NCBI RefSeq assembly: GCF_001425625.1
Contig: NZ_LMCP01000046.1
Coordinates: 6,107-70,106 of the forward strand
Reading direction: 5' to 3'
Length of the DNA stretch: 64,000 bases
Source of the DNA: Mesorhizobium sp. Root102
GTDB taxonomy: Bacteria > Pseudomonadota > Alphaproteobacteria > Rhizobiales > Rhizobiaceae
This document shows, one piece after another, positions 8,282 through 16,879 of this stretch. Numbering within the stretch: the first letter of the stretch is position 1; each line of letters starts with the position of its first letter. The notes below the pieces were generated by a model that saw only the letters and a list, made by a program, of their open reading frames with translations, ran no database searches and was not told the origin of the DNA. Position numbers and translations under genes: made by a program.

Positions 8282-9296
8282 GATATCCTCCCTCGATTGT
8301 CGGCAAGGCCATGTGCATGGCCGGTTTGGCTCTGGCAGCGGCAAATGCCGCAAGCACAGGCATGCTTGTCTGAGAGCTTTCGAAAGCCGGTAGCGTGTGC
8401 GCCGGCGGGGCCATAGTCGTGGCGATGTGCCGCGCGGCCTGCTTGCGGTTGAACATGACCGAAGCGGTGAGCATGTCGGCCCACATGGCTTCACCAAGCA
8501 GAACGTCGAGAACCGGCACATCGGTATCCCATTCGATCAGCGTAGGGCGCGGTCCAAGACTGGTGATGGCATGCTGGTAGAGGTGCCAGACAACTGGCGG
8601 CACGCGAGAGCCGTGGTCGTCGATAAGCACCGTGTCGCCGCCGACCTGATTGGTCGCGTGACCGGCAAGGTGAATTTCGCCGATGGCATCGGCAGGCAAA
8701 GCGTCGATGAAGGTCTTGGCGTCGTATTGGAGATTGTGCGCCGAAACCTGGACATTGTTGACGTCCAGAAGCAGGCCGCAGCCAGTTTGCGCCACCAGCC
8801 CAGCCAGAAATTCAGCTTCATTCATGGAGGAGTCCGCAAACGCGACATAGGCGGACAGGTTCTCGATCAGCACACGCCGCTTCAGCGTATCTTGGATGGT
8901 CGCTACATTGCGCGCCACGATCGCCAGCGCCTCTTCGTCATAGCGAAGCGGCAGCAGGTCATTGAGATAGGCTCCGTCGGCAACGCTCCAGGCAAGATGC
9001 TCCGAAACAAGATCAGGCTGGAACCGCTCGCAGACCTTGCGCAGCCTTTCCAGATGATCGCGGTCCACGCCTTGTGCGCTGCCCAGAGACAGGCCGACGC
9101 CATGCACCGACAGCGGATATATTTGGCGCAGCCGTTCAAGCGCCTCGACGGCGGCGCCGTCGCCCATATAGTTCTCGGCATGAACTTCGAGCCAGCCAGC
9201 GGAGGGTCTGCGGGTCAGCATCTCGCTGATGTGAGGAGAGCGCAGACCGATGCCAGCGGATGCCGGGATCGTGAGGGGCTGAAATGCACGGGACAT
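8268..9296 (-). CDS. bufB: BufB-type multinuclear non-haem iron oxidase (DUF692, MNIO)
   Basis: 342 residues from ATG 9296, preceded by AAGGGAG; an in-frame TTG 18 bases upstream is less likely. It is a TIM-barrel enzyme with MNIO landmarks: WLEVHAENYMG, VSEHLAWS, LLLDVNNVQVSAHN, IGEIHLAGHA and TLIEWDTDVP, whose His, Asp and Glu residues bind the iron cluster in the family. MNIOs install thiooxazole or related changes on Cys of small peptides. About 60 Ala/Pro-rich residues at the end extend past the barrel. It sits between the bufA and bufC genes. Confidence 0.88.
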   Translation of the reverse strand: MSRAFQPLTIPASAGIGLRSPHISEMLTRRPSAGWLEVHAENYMGDGAAVEALERLRQIYPLSVHGVGLSLGSAQGVDRDHLERLRKVCERFQPDLVSEHLAWSVADGAYLNDLLPLRYDEEALAIVARNVATIQDTLKRRVLIENLSAYVAFADSSMNEAEFLAGLVAQTGCGLLLDVNNVQVSAHNLQYDAKTFIDALPADAIGEIHLAGHATNQVGGDTVLIDDHGSRVPPVVWHLYQHAITSLGPRPTLIEWDTDVPVLDVLLGEAMWADMLTASVMFNRKQAARHIATTMAPPAHTLPAFESSQTSMPVLAAFAAARAKPAMHMALPTIEGGYHAAA

Positions 9297-9341
9297 CGGT
9301 CTGCTCCCTTCCAAAGGGGGTTGGCTTGAAGTCTGGGTCGG

Positions 9342-9611
9342 TCAGGCTTTCGGCTTGTCGCTGCCGCCGGTGATCTTGGCGCAGCTGCCGGCCGGCACGT
9401 AGAGCCAGGAGTCCGGCTGGTTGTCGGCGGTCGAGGTGCCGGCGCATGAATGCGTCGCAGTCTGGCAGTCGTTCTGGCCAGCCTTGACGACGCCATAGCA
9501 CTTCTCGAACGAGAAGCTGGGCTGAGCGGCGGGGCCGCTATAGGCTGCAGTTGCAGCAAGCGAGGTGGCGGCCGCGAGGGCCGATCCGATGAGGGTCTTG
9601 GTGTTGATCAC
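9342..9611 (-). CDS. bufA: Bufferin precursor peptide (DUF2282)
   Basis: 89 residues from GTG 9611, chosen because AGGAG lies eight bases upstream; the longer frame to 9713 has no such site. Residues 1-23 form a Sec signal peptide ([18 protein letters not shown]). The mature part has four cysteines at 38, 49, 56 and 77 in the bufferin pattern EKCYGVV..NDC..HSCAG..VPAGSC. In Caulobacter such peptides are modified at Cys by BufB/BufC and bind copper in the periplasm; that role is transferred here by family. It is the first gene of a five-gene minus operon. Confidence 0.88.
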   Translation of the reverse strand: MINTKTLIGSALAAATSLAATAAYSGPAAQPSFSFEKCYGVVKAGQNDCQTATHSCAGTSTADNQPDSWLYVPAGSCAKITGGSDKPKA

Positions 9612-9755
9612 GGTCGTTTCTCCTGATTGCGTTTCGAGGGAAGACTGACCTAGCGGCCTGTCTGCAAACAGTGTCGTCGAACGTGCGATGAAGCTGAAAT
9701 GCTGTCTCGGCATGGATTTGATACGCGGTCACTATGTTGAGGAGGATAACGTGCA

Positions 9756-9786
9756 AAAGCCCTCCGGCGGGGAACCGGAGGGCTTT
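9756..9786 (-). terminator. Intrinsic terminator after the patatin-like gene
   Basis: Perfect 12-base arms (9756-9767 and 9775-9786) with a seven-base loop. On the minus strand the stem runs into TTTT, so it ends the minus-strand patatin-like gene that stops at 9843. It also insulates the bufferin operon. Confidence 0.85.
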
Positions 9787-9842
9787 GGCGCCTGCACTTC
9801 GTGAGCGGAGCGAAGCGGGCGCGGCTAGGCGGAGGGAGGCGC

Positions 9843-10685
9843 CTAGACGTATCGATTTTTGTTGTCGACGACCGAGCTTTCGCTCAAGGTTGGATGGTCG
9901 GCGAGAAGCCAGTCCTCGGCTCGCTGGCGACCGCGGTCACGCATGTCGGTCAATTCGCCCCAGTCGATCCAAGGCCTGGTAAACAAGGCAGCGCTTGTTC
10001 TGTGATGGCTGTCGAAGAGGATAGATCCAGAGTTCACGGCATTTGCGGCGAGGCAGTAAGCCGCACAAGGCGTCATGCACCCGGAGGGTTTGCCGCTGAC
10101 AATGAGCCAATGCCCAGCCTCGATCGGCTGCACTGCTGGCAAGGTCGAAAAATCGCATTCGCCCCAATACGTATCGCCATCGATTTCCACGGGCGGGAAT
10201 AGAAATGGGACTGTCGCCCCCGCCAAAATAGCGTCGATCGACAACTGGTCGCCGGAGAAAATCGTCACTGTGTCGGTGCGTGCATTTGAAGTCAGGATGT
10301 TGAGCTCCAACTGGCAGCTGTTTTTGTGCAACTCGGCAATGTCGATCGACTGTTCCAGGATCGATTTCAATGGATTGGCTGTCGCGGCCACAGACGTCGA
10401 TGCGTGGCTGACGCGCCGCCAGAAATTGGTAAGCGCCGTCCTTGCCCCACGCCTGCCGCCCAAAGCCAGTCCGTAGGCAAGAACCGCCGCTTCTATGCCC
10501 CCGAAACCGGATGCGGTGATGCTGCGGAAGGAAAGACGAGGTTCATCCAGCAGACGATCGAGCACGCCCCAGACAAATGCGCCGTGTGCGTCGCTTGCTA
10601 GCGCAATGTCGATCAGCTGGCGGTCTTCCGTCGCGGGTCTCGCACCGGCAATGAAGGCTTGGTCGGTTGCGGCCTGGATTTGCAT
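9843..10685 (-). CDS. Patatin-like protein with lost catalytic dyad
   Basis: 280 residues from ATG 10685, with GGAGGAG eight bases upstream. The fold follows patatin-like phospholipases closely (AHGAFVWGVLDRLLDEPRL, VLAYGLALGG, FWRRVS, GATVPFLFPPVEI, TYWGE). The three catalytic elements are all changed. The glycine-rich oxyanion loop reads ASDAHG. The GxSxG elbow reads ASGFGG, putting Gly60 where Ser should be. The DG(G/A) motif reads GEC, with Gly175 for Asp. The frame is open and has a good start and terminator, so this looks like a kept pseudoenzyme rather than decay. It stands as its own unit between the bufferin operon and a LysR gene. Confidence 0.75.
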   Translation of the reverse strand: MQIQAATDQAFIAGARPATEDRQLIDIALASDAHGAFVWGVLDRLLDEPRLSFRSITASGFGGIEAAVLAYGLALGGRRGARTALTNFWRRVSHASTSVAATANPLKSILEQSIDIAELHKNSCQLELNILTSNARTDTVTIFSGDQLSIDAILAGATVPFLFPPVEIDGDTYWGECDFSTLPAVQPIEAGHWLIVSGKPSGCMTPCAAYCLAANAVNSGSILFDSHHRTSAALFTRPWIDWGELTDMRDRGRQRAEDWLLADHPTLSESSVVDNKNRYV

Positions 10686-10904
10686 CTTTTGAGTCTCCTC
10701 CCGAAGAACGCCCGGCAAGGCGTTTGATGGAGACACTGCCGCATGATCCGCCATTGGCGAAATGCCAAGGTGGCATGAACTCCATAGGCAGATTGCATTG
10801 GCTGCAATCCCTCGCGCGGCGCAAGGTTTGTGCCAGCCAGGCGAGGATCTTGCTTGGCGCGACGACGGTCGCTGGCAAGCCTTCAGCACAAGGAAGAGCG
10901 TGTC

Positions 10905-11178
10905 ATGAGAATACGAACTGTCTGTGTGGGGTGTTCGCCTTCAGTCTTTTGGCCAGACGCGCATCCGCCGATGCCTTCAGCGATCTGGCGTCGCTGCCAT
11001 CATTCATAGCGATGCCGGAATGAAAACGATGAAGCCGATGGCCTGTTTCAAGAAGGCCTGGCTGGCTGCGCCTCGGAAGGATCGGGACACGATGATGAAG
11101 ATGTGCAATGACGCCGCCATGAGCAAGCCGCAAGCTGCGTTCTGCGCCAATGTATTGGCGCTTGGCGGCGCCAATTGA
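10905..11178 (+). pseudogene. Broken or doubtful small secreted protein
   Basis: Three short frames follow each other: MRIRTV from ATG 10905, then an exported-protein-like stretch CLCGVFAFSLLARRASADAF ending at 11023, then MKTMKPMACFKKAW onward from ATG 11020 to 11178, with MMKMCNDAAMSKPQAAFCAN and three cysteines. Read together they resemble a small periplasmic Cys-containing protein cut by two frameshifts. Alternatively only the last 52 codons are real. The stretch 11179-11423 has no gene I can support. Confidence 0.35.
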
Positions 11179-11423
11179 GCTGCTCCGGCCGCTAACCGCA
11201 GCCCCAGGGCTCGGGCAGCCAGGGATGATGTCAACGATGGCGAGCGGTTGGCCTGCCGTCCTCTTCGAAGGTGGTCAGCTGCTCCGCTACCCAATTTGTC
11301 CGTACCGCGTGCCATGACAGACCGCTATCGACTTTATAGCCGCAGTGCATTGGCGCCAAAGCGAGCCTTACGGCAGTCTCCGAAGCACGAACAGCCACGT
11401 CTGCAATTCGGGGACAAATCGGC

Positions 11424-12338
11424 ATGGACATTCACCACATCCGCTACTTCCTGGCCGTGTGCGAGACGCGAAACTTCACGCGCGCAGGTGAAAAGTGCAA
11501 CGTCACTCAGCCGGCGCTATCCCGCGCCATTCAGCAACTTGAGGAGGAGGTCGGAGGGCTACTGTTTCGCCGCGAACGAAGCTTGACCCACCTGACCGAT
11601 CTAGGTGTGCTGCTTCGCCCCCGTTTTCAGCAGATCCTCGACGAACTGACTGGAGTGCGGCAGGAGGCATCAAGGTTCCTGTGCCTGGAGAACGCCAACC
11701 TTAAGGTCGGCGTCATGTGCACCATCGGCCCCCGTCGCTTCACCGGTCTGCTGACCGACTTTAACCGGCGTCAGCAGGGCATCCAGCTGCAACTGGTTGA
11801 GGGCGTCCCGGCATCACTCTCCCAACTTCTAGAGTCCGGCGAGATCGACGTCGCCATTATGGCGTCAAGCGACAGCTTTCCGGACCGCTTCGACGTCACA
11901 CCGCTTTATCGCGAGCGCTTTGTCCTCGCCTTTCCAAACGGCCATCGGCTGGCCCGCAATGACAACGTGGCCATCTCCGAACTCGATGGTGAAAATTATC
12001 TCAGGCGGCTCAATTGCGAGTATCGCGATCACCTCGCGGGTCTGTGCACGGATCGGGGCGTGAAGCTCAGGATCTCCTATGCCAGCGAACGCGAGGACTG
12101 GATCCAGAATATGGTGTCGGGAGGACTGGGCATCTGCTTCATCCCGGAATTCAGTGCGGTGATTCCAGGGCTGCAGGTCCGTCCCGTGATTGATCCTGAG
12201 GTCTGGCGGGAAGTATCCCTGGTTGTCGTTGCGGGGCGCAGGTTCTCGCCTGCGGCATCGGCTTTCGTAAACAGCGTCAAGGCGTATGGCTGGCCTGAGA
12301 GCGCAATCGTCCAGGCCATCCAAAAGACCGCTGCCTGA
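11424..12338 (+). CDS. LysR family transcriptional regulator, paralogue A
   Basis: 304 residues. The DNA-binding region reads IHHIRYFLAVCETRNFTRAG, NVTQPALSRAI and GGLLFRRERSLTHLTDLG. These blocks recur almost unchanged in the LysRs at 14881-15792 and 20447-21352, so the three are paralogues. The effector domain begins around residue 90. It precedes a same-direction cupin, MFS and DUF302 set and may control it. A GC-rich imperfect hairpin lies just after the stop (about 12360-12390). Confidence 0.9.
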   Translation: MDIHHIRYFLAVCETRNFTRAGEKCNVTQPALSRAIQQLEEEVGGLLFRRERSLTHLTDLGVLLRPRFQQILDELTGVRQEASRFLCLENANLKVGVMCTIGPRRFTGLLTDFNRRQQGIQLQLVEGVPASLSQLLESGEIDVAIMASSDSFPDRFDVTPLYRERFVLAFPNGHRLARNDNVAISELDGENYLRRLNCEYRDHLAGLCTDRGVKLRISYASEREDWIQNMVSGGLGICFIPEFSAVIPGLQVRPVIDPEVWREVSLVVVAGRRFSPAASAFVNSVKAYGWPESAIVQAIQKTAA

Positions 12339-12532
12339 AGCAAATCAAAGAATTAAGGGGTCGCACGTGGCGGTTTGCCGCGTGTGCCCCACATGCATTT
12401 GCGATGGTCCACGATAGTTTTCAGGTATCGATTTCAGAGCCAGTCAGCATTTCTCTTTTCGGATCGCTCCCGTCACCCTCCGCGTCATGCCCCGCCTCCC
12501 GCGTTTGGGCACCGACAAAGGAGAAATACAAG

Positions 12533-13015
12533 ATGGCTACCAAAAAACTCACCCTTTCGTTTGCGGCAGGTCTGCTTTCGGCAACCGCTGCTTTTTCCTC
12601 TGCTCCAGCCTTCGCCGGCGACTGCCCCGCCGGACAGGCCGCCACGACCGACATCCAGGAACATCCCAGCAAGCCGATCGGCGTGACCGACACCGTTCTT
12701 TCGGCGATCGATCTCAGCCCGAAGGGCGAAGCCTGGAAGGGCAACATGCTGCGTCTGCGCAAGCTCGTCGTTCAGCCGGGCGGCGTGGTGCCGTGGCATG
12801 AGCACACGGTTCGCCCCGCTAACATTATCGTCGTCGAGGGCTCGATCACTGAATACGCCAGCACCTGCAAGGTCGGAATCGAGCACCCTGCTGGCGATGT
12901 GACCGCTGAGTTCGGCCAGCTCGCCCATTGGTGGAAGAACAACGGAAAGGTGCCCGCGGTGCTCTATTCCGCCGACGTCCTTCCGCCCGCGATGCACGAC
13001 GACCACATGATGTGA
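12533..13015 (+). CDS. Secreted cupin-domain protein
   Basis: 160 residues from ATG 12533, which has AAGGAG upstream; the frame before it is open but lacks a signal peptide. Residues 1-28 are a signal peptide ending APAFAG. A single cupin barrel follows, with metal-type residues in VPWHEHTVRPANIIVVEGS and a late HWW. Two cysteines, one just after the cleavage site and one in ASTCKVG, could form a disulfide. The family binds a metal and small ligands; no reaction can be named. It precedes an MFS exporter by 92 bases. Confidence 0.8.
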   Translation: MATKKLTLSFAAGLLSATAAFSSAPAFAGDCPAGQAATTDIQEHPSKPIGVTDTVLSAIDLSPKGEAWKGNMLRLRKLVVQPGGVVPWHEHTVRPANIIVVEGSITEYASTCKVGIEHPAGDVTAEFGQLAHWWKNNGKVPAVLYSADVLPPAMHDDHMM

Positions 13016-13107
13016 TCCGAACGTTTGGGCGGACAGTTCCCACACTCAGCAACCGAATGCGCGTCCTCAGGTAATCGCCTGGGGACGTCCGGCCACGGAG
13101 CCTCGTC

Positions 13108-14310
13108 ATGACAACCAGTGAACAGACAGAAATGACGCCGCTGCACAACGTGGCCGCAGATAGTCGGCGCTTTGGCCTTGTTGCGCTGATCGCATTTCTT
13201 ACGCTTGTCGATCTGTTCGCCACCCAGGCAATACTGCCGTCACTGGTGATAAAATTCGGCGTCAGCCGTGCAACTATGGGGTTCGCCGTCAACGCCAGCA
13301 CGTTCGGCATGGCGGTGGCAGGTATCGCTGTTGCCCTCTTCGGGCGCGGCATCGATCGCCGCAATGGCATCTGGATCAGCTTGGCCATATTGGCGATCCC
13401 GACAACACTGCTTTCGCAGACCGACAGCATAGTCGTCTTTGCCCTCCTGCGCGTTGCGCAAGGCCTGTGCATGTCGACCGCGTTCACGCTGACGATGGCC
13501 TACCTGGCCGAACATTTCTCCGCACGGCAGACGACCAGTGCGCTCGCCGCCTATGTAACGGGCAATGTCGCCAGCAATTTCTTCGGACGACTGATGTCGG
13601 CCGCCGTCGCCGACACATTCGGCATCTCCACCAACTTTCTGACCTTCGCGGCTCTCAATTTGTCTGGCGCGGCGCTTGTCTGGTTCACGCTACAAAAGAC
13701 TTCGGCAGCGATGCGCGTCGATACGGTCGGTCATTCTGCCCGCGCATCTTGGAAAGGCCCTCTGGAGAATGCCGAACTACGTGCTTGTTTCGCGATCGGC
13801 TTCCTGATCCTTTTCGTCTTCATAGGCACCTTCACCTATGTGAATTTCCAGCTTGTCGCCCCGCCGCTGTCGCTGTCACCGATGGCACTCGGACTGATCT
13901 ATTTCGTCTTCCTGCCATCGATGCTGACCACGCCACTCGCCGGACGTGTGACGGCCGGTCTCGGCCCGAGGATTGGCATCGGTGCAACGCTTGCGATGGC
14001 AATCGTTGGGCTGCTGCTGTTGCTCACAACCAGCCTGCCGATCGTCCTTGCAGGGATGGCGCTGGTCGCCATGGGAACCTTCCTGGCGCAAGCGATAGCA
14101 ACGGGACACGTCAGCCGGGCCGCTTCGCGCGATCGCACCGCCGCGAGCGGCATCTACTTGGCCTCCTACTATGGGGGCGGGCTCGCTGGCAGCTTCGTCA
14201 TCGGACAGATTTACGACCGGATCGGGTGGACGGCATGCGTGGCCGTGCTCGCCGCCTTCCTTGCCGGCGCCATCGCGGTGGCGCGCGTGCTGCAACCTCC
14301 AAAGACGTGA
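13108..14310 (+). CDS. MFS transporter (DHA1-type exporter)
   Basis: 400 residues with about 12 hydrophobic segments. The loop 2-3 motif is GRGIDRRNG, and motif C-like glycines occur in helix 5. Similar proteins export drugs, sugars or amino acids with proton exchange. It lies between a secreted cupin and a DUF302 protein, all plus strand, after LysR paralogue A, so it may belong to the same stress response. Confidence 0.85.
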   Translation: MTTSEQTEMTPLHNVAADSRRFGLVALIAFLTLVDLFATQAILPSLVIKFGVSRATMGFAVNASTFGMAVAGIAVALFGRGIDRRNGIWISLAILAIPTTLLSQTDSIVVFALLRVAQGLCMSTAFTLTMAYLAEHFSARQTTSALAAYVTGNVASNFFGRLMSAAVADTFGISTNFLTFAALNLSGAALVWFTLQKTSAAMRVDTVGHSARASWKGPLENAELRACFAIGFLILFVFIGTFTYVNFQLVAPPLSLSPMALGLIYFVFLPSMLTTPLAGRVTAGLGPRIGIGATLAMAIVGLLLLLTTSLPIVLAGMALVAMGTFLAQAIATGHVSRAASRDRTAASGIYLASYYGGGLAGSFVIGQIYDRIGWTACVAVLAAFLAGAIAVARVLQPPKT

Positions 14311-14352
14311 CACCCAAGACCGAAAAATGACCATTCAACAAAGGAGACTGAC

Positions 14353-14817
14353 ATGACCAACTACCTCAAGACCATGATTGCTGGAGCCGCCCTACTGATA
14401 GCTGCCGCCATACCAGCCGCCGCTTCTGATGGCGTTGTCACGGTGAAGAGCGACTATTCCGTCACTGAGACCGTCGCCCGCATCAAGAAGGATGTCCTCA
14501 AGAAAGGCATCAAGTTCTTCGGCGTCATCGACCAGGCAAAGCTGGGCAAAAATGCCGGCAACGAAGTCAAGCCGTCGCGACTGGTGATGTTCGGCAACCC
14601 GGCCCTCGGGACAACCTTCATCACATCCAATCCCGAAGCCGGTCTCGACTGGCCGGTGCGCGTGCTCGTCTATCAGACTGCGGATGGCGCGGTTTACGCC
14701 GCCTATAGCGACTTCGACTGGATCGCCAAGCGTCATGGCATCACCGACCGCGCCCCGCAGTTCAAGATGGCAACCGAGGTCATCCAGTCGGTGACCTCGA
14801 CAATCAGGAAGAACTGA
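14353..14817 (+). CDS. DUF302 family periplasmic protein
   Basis: 154 residues. Signal peptide about 1-24 (AGAALLIAAAIPAAAS). The DUF302 core follows: VARIKKDVLKKGIKFFGVIDQ, RLVMFGNPALGT and LPWVR-type strands (DWPVRVLVYQ). DUF302 proteins are small alpha-beta proteins often linked to oxidative, chlorine or metal stress and DsrE/thioredoxin genes; no activity is proven. Its start follows the MFS gene by 42 bases with AAAGGAG in front, so co-transcription is likely. Confidence 0.85.
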   Translation: MTNYLKTMIAGAALLIAAAIPAAASDGVVTVKSDYSVTETVARIKKDVLKKGIKFFGVIDQAKLGKNAGNEVKPSRLVMFGNPALGTTFITSNPEAGLDWPVRVLVYQTADGAVYAAYSDFDWIAKRHGITDRAPQFKMATEVIQSVTSTIRKN

Positions 14818-14880
14818 GCGTGGGCATGTGCCGGAGATCCATCACTCTGGCATGGGAAAGAACGTGTTTGCGCGCAGAGG

Positions 14881-15792
14881 CTATTCAGCGGCGGACAACG
14901 CCTTTGCACGCTCGCCGAACCACTTCTTCTGCGTGGCCTCGCGCACGAGTGCGCCAACCGCCGGCGAATGCCTGCGGCCGCGCACCGTGACGAGATTGAC
15001 CTCGCGCCAGAATTCCGGATCGGTGATCGGCAACGGCACCACTCCGGGGTGCTTGGCGGTATGCTCAGGCATGAATCCGAAACCAAGCCCGGCGGCGATC
15101 ATTGCGAGTGTCCAATCGTCACGATCGCTCCAGTAAACGTGACTGACGGTCACGCCCTGCGAGGCAAGAATGGCATCGGTATAACCGGCAAATTCACAAT
15201 TGTTGCGGTGGATGTAGGTCTCATTGCTCATATCCGTCACCCGCACGCTGCGCTGGTTGGCCAGGCGATGGTTCAGATGAACTGCCATCACCATCTGTTC
15301 CTGGAACAACGGCAAGGAGTGAACCTCCTCATCGGGCACGTTTGACGGCAACGCGTAAATTGCTGCCTCGAGATCTCCCCCGAGCAGTCGTTTGCGCAAG
15401 CTCGGTGCATCGGCATCGCAAAGATGAAGCTCCACGCCCGGATGGTGCGTTCGCACGGACGAGATGAGCTCGATGATTTCATCCGGAGCAATCGTGCTCA
15501 TGATGCCGACCCGGAGAGGCGTTTTCTTCAGGTGCACGTATTGCTCGGCGATCTGCTTTGCCTGCCTGGAGTTCTCGAAAACGCCTTCGAGATAGGTCTC
15601 GACCATGCGACCGAGTTCAGTCAGATGGGTGAAGCGCCGTTCACGGTGAAAAAGCGCGCCGCCGAACTCATCTTCGAGCAACTTGATCGCGCGTGACAGT
15701 GCCGGCTGCGTAACGTTGCACAGCTCGGCCGCCCTGGTGAAATTCATTTCCTTGGCGACGGCCAAGAAATACCTGACCTGGCTGATCTCCAC
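14881..15792 (-). CDS. LysR family transcriptional regulator, paralogue B
   Basis: 303 residues from GTG 15792, chosen for the GGGGGAG upstream and because the protein then starts VEISQVRYFLAVAKE like its paralogues; the longer frame to 16068 adds 92 unlike residues. The helix-turn-helix block is FTRAAELCNVTQPALSRAIK, then HLTELG. It is divergent from the bdhA-patatin-NDH-2 operon with a 278-base spacer, so it most likely controls that operon. Confidence 0.88.
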   Translation of the reverse strand: MEISQVRYFLAVAKEMNFTRAAELCNVTQPALSRAIKLLEDEFGGALFHRERRFTHLTELGRMVETYLEGVFENSRQAKQIAEQYVHLKKTPLRVGIMSTIAPDEIIELISSVRTHHPGVELHLCDADAPSLRKRLLGGDLEAAIYALPSNVPDEEVHSLPLFQEQMVMAVHLNHRLANQRSVRVTDMSNETYIHRNNCEFAGYTDAILASQGVTVSHVYWSDRDDWTLAMIAAGLGFGFMPEHTAKHPGVVPLPITDPEFWREVNLVTVRGRRHSPAVGALVREATQKKWFGERAKALSAAE

Positions 15793-16070
15793 TGCACGCT
15801 CCCCCAGCGGCTGGCATACGGCACGACCCGCATTGCCCGGTGATCTTACTAGTTGCCCCAACGTCAAACAACCCGATCCGGCATTGAAAACCCAGGCGAC
15901 AGATTGACGATCTGACGGTCGGCTATCGAATCCATGTCTCAACGGCATTTCCGCTGTCCCGAGCCAGCCGCCATACTTGGCCCCAGAAGTCGAGACCCGG
16001 GTGCTAAGGCCCGTTGCTCGCAGCCCTTTGCAGGCCATTTCGGCCGCAGCTTCAACCGAAGGAAACAACG

Positions 16071-16853
16071 ATGCTCAGAGGAAAGACGGCACTGATCACA
16101 GGCTCGACCAGCGGCATCGGCCAAGGCATTGCCGAAGCCTTCGCCGCGAAGGGCTGCAACATCATTCTGAACGGCTTCGGCGATCCCGGTGCGATCGAGT
16201 CGCTGAGGGCAAAGCTTGCCGCGAACCATGGTGTGACTGTTTGCTACGACGGCGCGGACATGAGCAAGGGCAGCGCGATCACCGCGATGATGGACAAGGC
16301 AATCGCCGAGTTCGGCGCAGTAGACATCCTCGTCAACAATGCCGGCATCCAGCATGTCGCGCCGATCGACGACTTTCCGATCGAGAAATTCGAGGCGGTC
16401 GTGGCGATCGATCTCATGTCGTCCTTCTACACGATCCGGCGCGCGCTGCAGGGCATGAAAGAGCGCAAATGGGGTCGCATCATCAATGTTGCATCTGCCC
16501 ACGCGCTCGTCGCTTCACCGTATAAATCCGCTTACGTCGCTGCCAAGCACGGGGTCGCCGGTCTGACCAAGACGGTCGCGCTTGAAGTCGCTGAGCAAGG
16601 CATCACCGTCAACGCGGTGTGCCCAGGATACGTCCTCACCCCATTGGTCGAAAAGCAGATACCCGACACAGCCAAGGCACGCGGGATCACGGAAGAACAG
16701 GTGATCAAGGACGTGCTCCTGGCAGCCCAGCCAACCAAACAGTTCGTGACTGTAGCTGAGGTAGCGGCGCTCTGCCTATTCCTGGCCTCAGAGGATGCGG
16801 CTTCGATCACCGGCGCGATCATGCCGATCGAAGGCGGCTGGACCGCCCATTGA
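16071..16853 (+). CDS. bdhA: D-3-hydroxybutyrate dehydrogenase (SDR)
   Basis: 260 residues, the usual SDR length, from ATG 16071 (GAAGGAA upstream). The NAD-binding motif is TGSTSGIG (10-17), the structural NNAG follows at 89-92, and the catalytic set is Ser142, Tyr155 and Lys159. The stretch VASAHALVASPYKSAYVAAK is highly typical of 3-hydroxybutyrate dehydrogenases, which turn 3-hydroxybutyrate to acetoacetate with NAD in PHB turnover. It starts an operon with a patatin phospholipase and NDH-2 and is divergent from LysR paralogue B. Confidence 0.88.
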   Translation: MLRGKTALITGSTSGIGQGIAEAFAAKGCNIILNGFGDPGAIESLRAKLAANHGVTVCYDGADMSKGSAITAMMDKAIAEFGAVDILVNNAGIQHVAPIDDFPIEKFEAVVAIDLMSSFYTIRRALQGMKERKWGRIINVASAHALVASPYKSAYVAAKHGVAGLTKTVALEVAEQGITVNAVCPGYVLTPLVEKQIPDTAKARGITEEQVIKDVLLAAQPTKQFVTVAEVAALCLFLASEDAASITGAIMPIEGGWTAH

Positions 16854-16879
16854 ATCCGGCAACGAGGAGCTGAACAACC

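Noticed and set aside
8282-8521. N-terminal 80 residues of the longer DUF2063 frame
   Set aside because: Cys/Pro/Arg-rich and antisense-like, overlapping the DUF692 coding end; the ATG at 8281 starts the family domain.
8397-9329. A 310-codon plus-strand frame over the DUF692 gene
   Set aside because: The minus strand encodes a complete MNIO enzyme; the plus frame has no family match.
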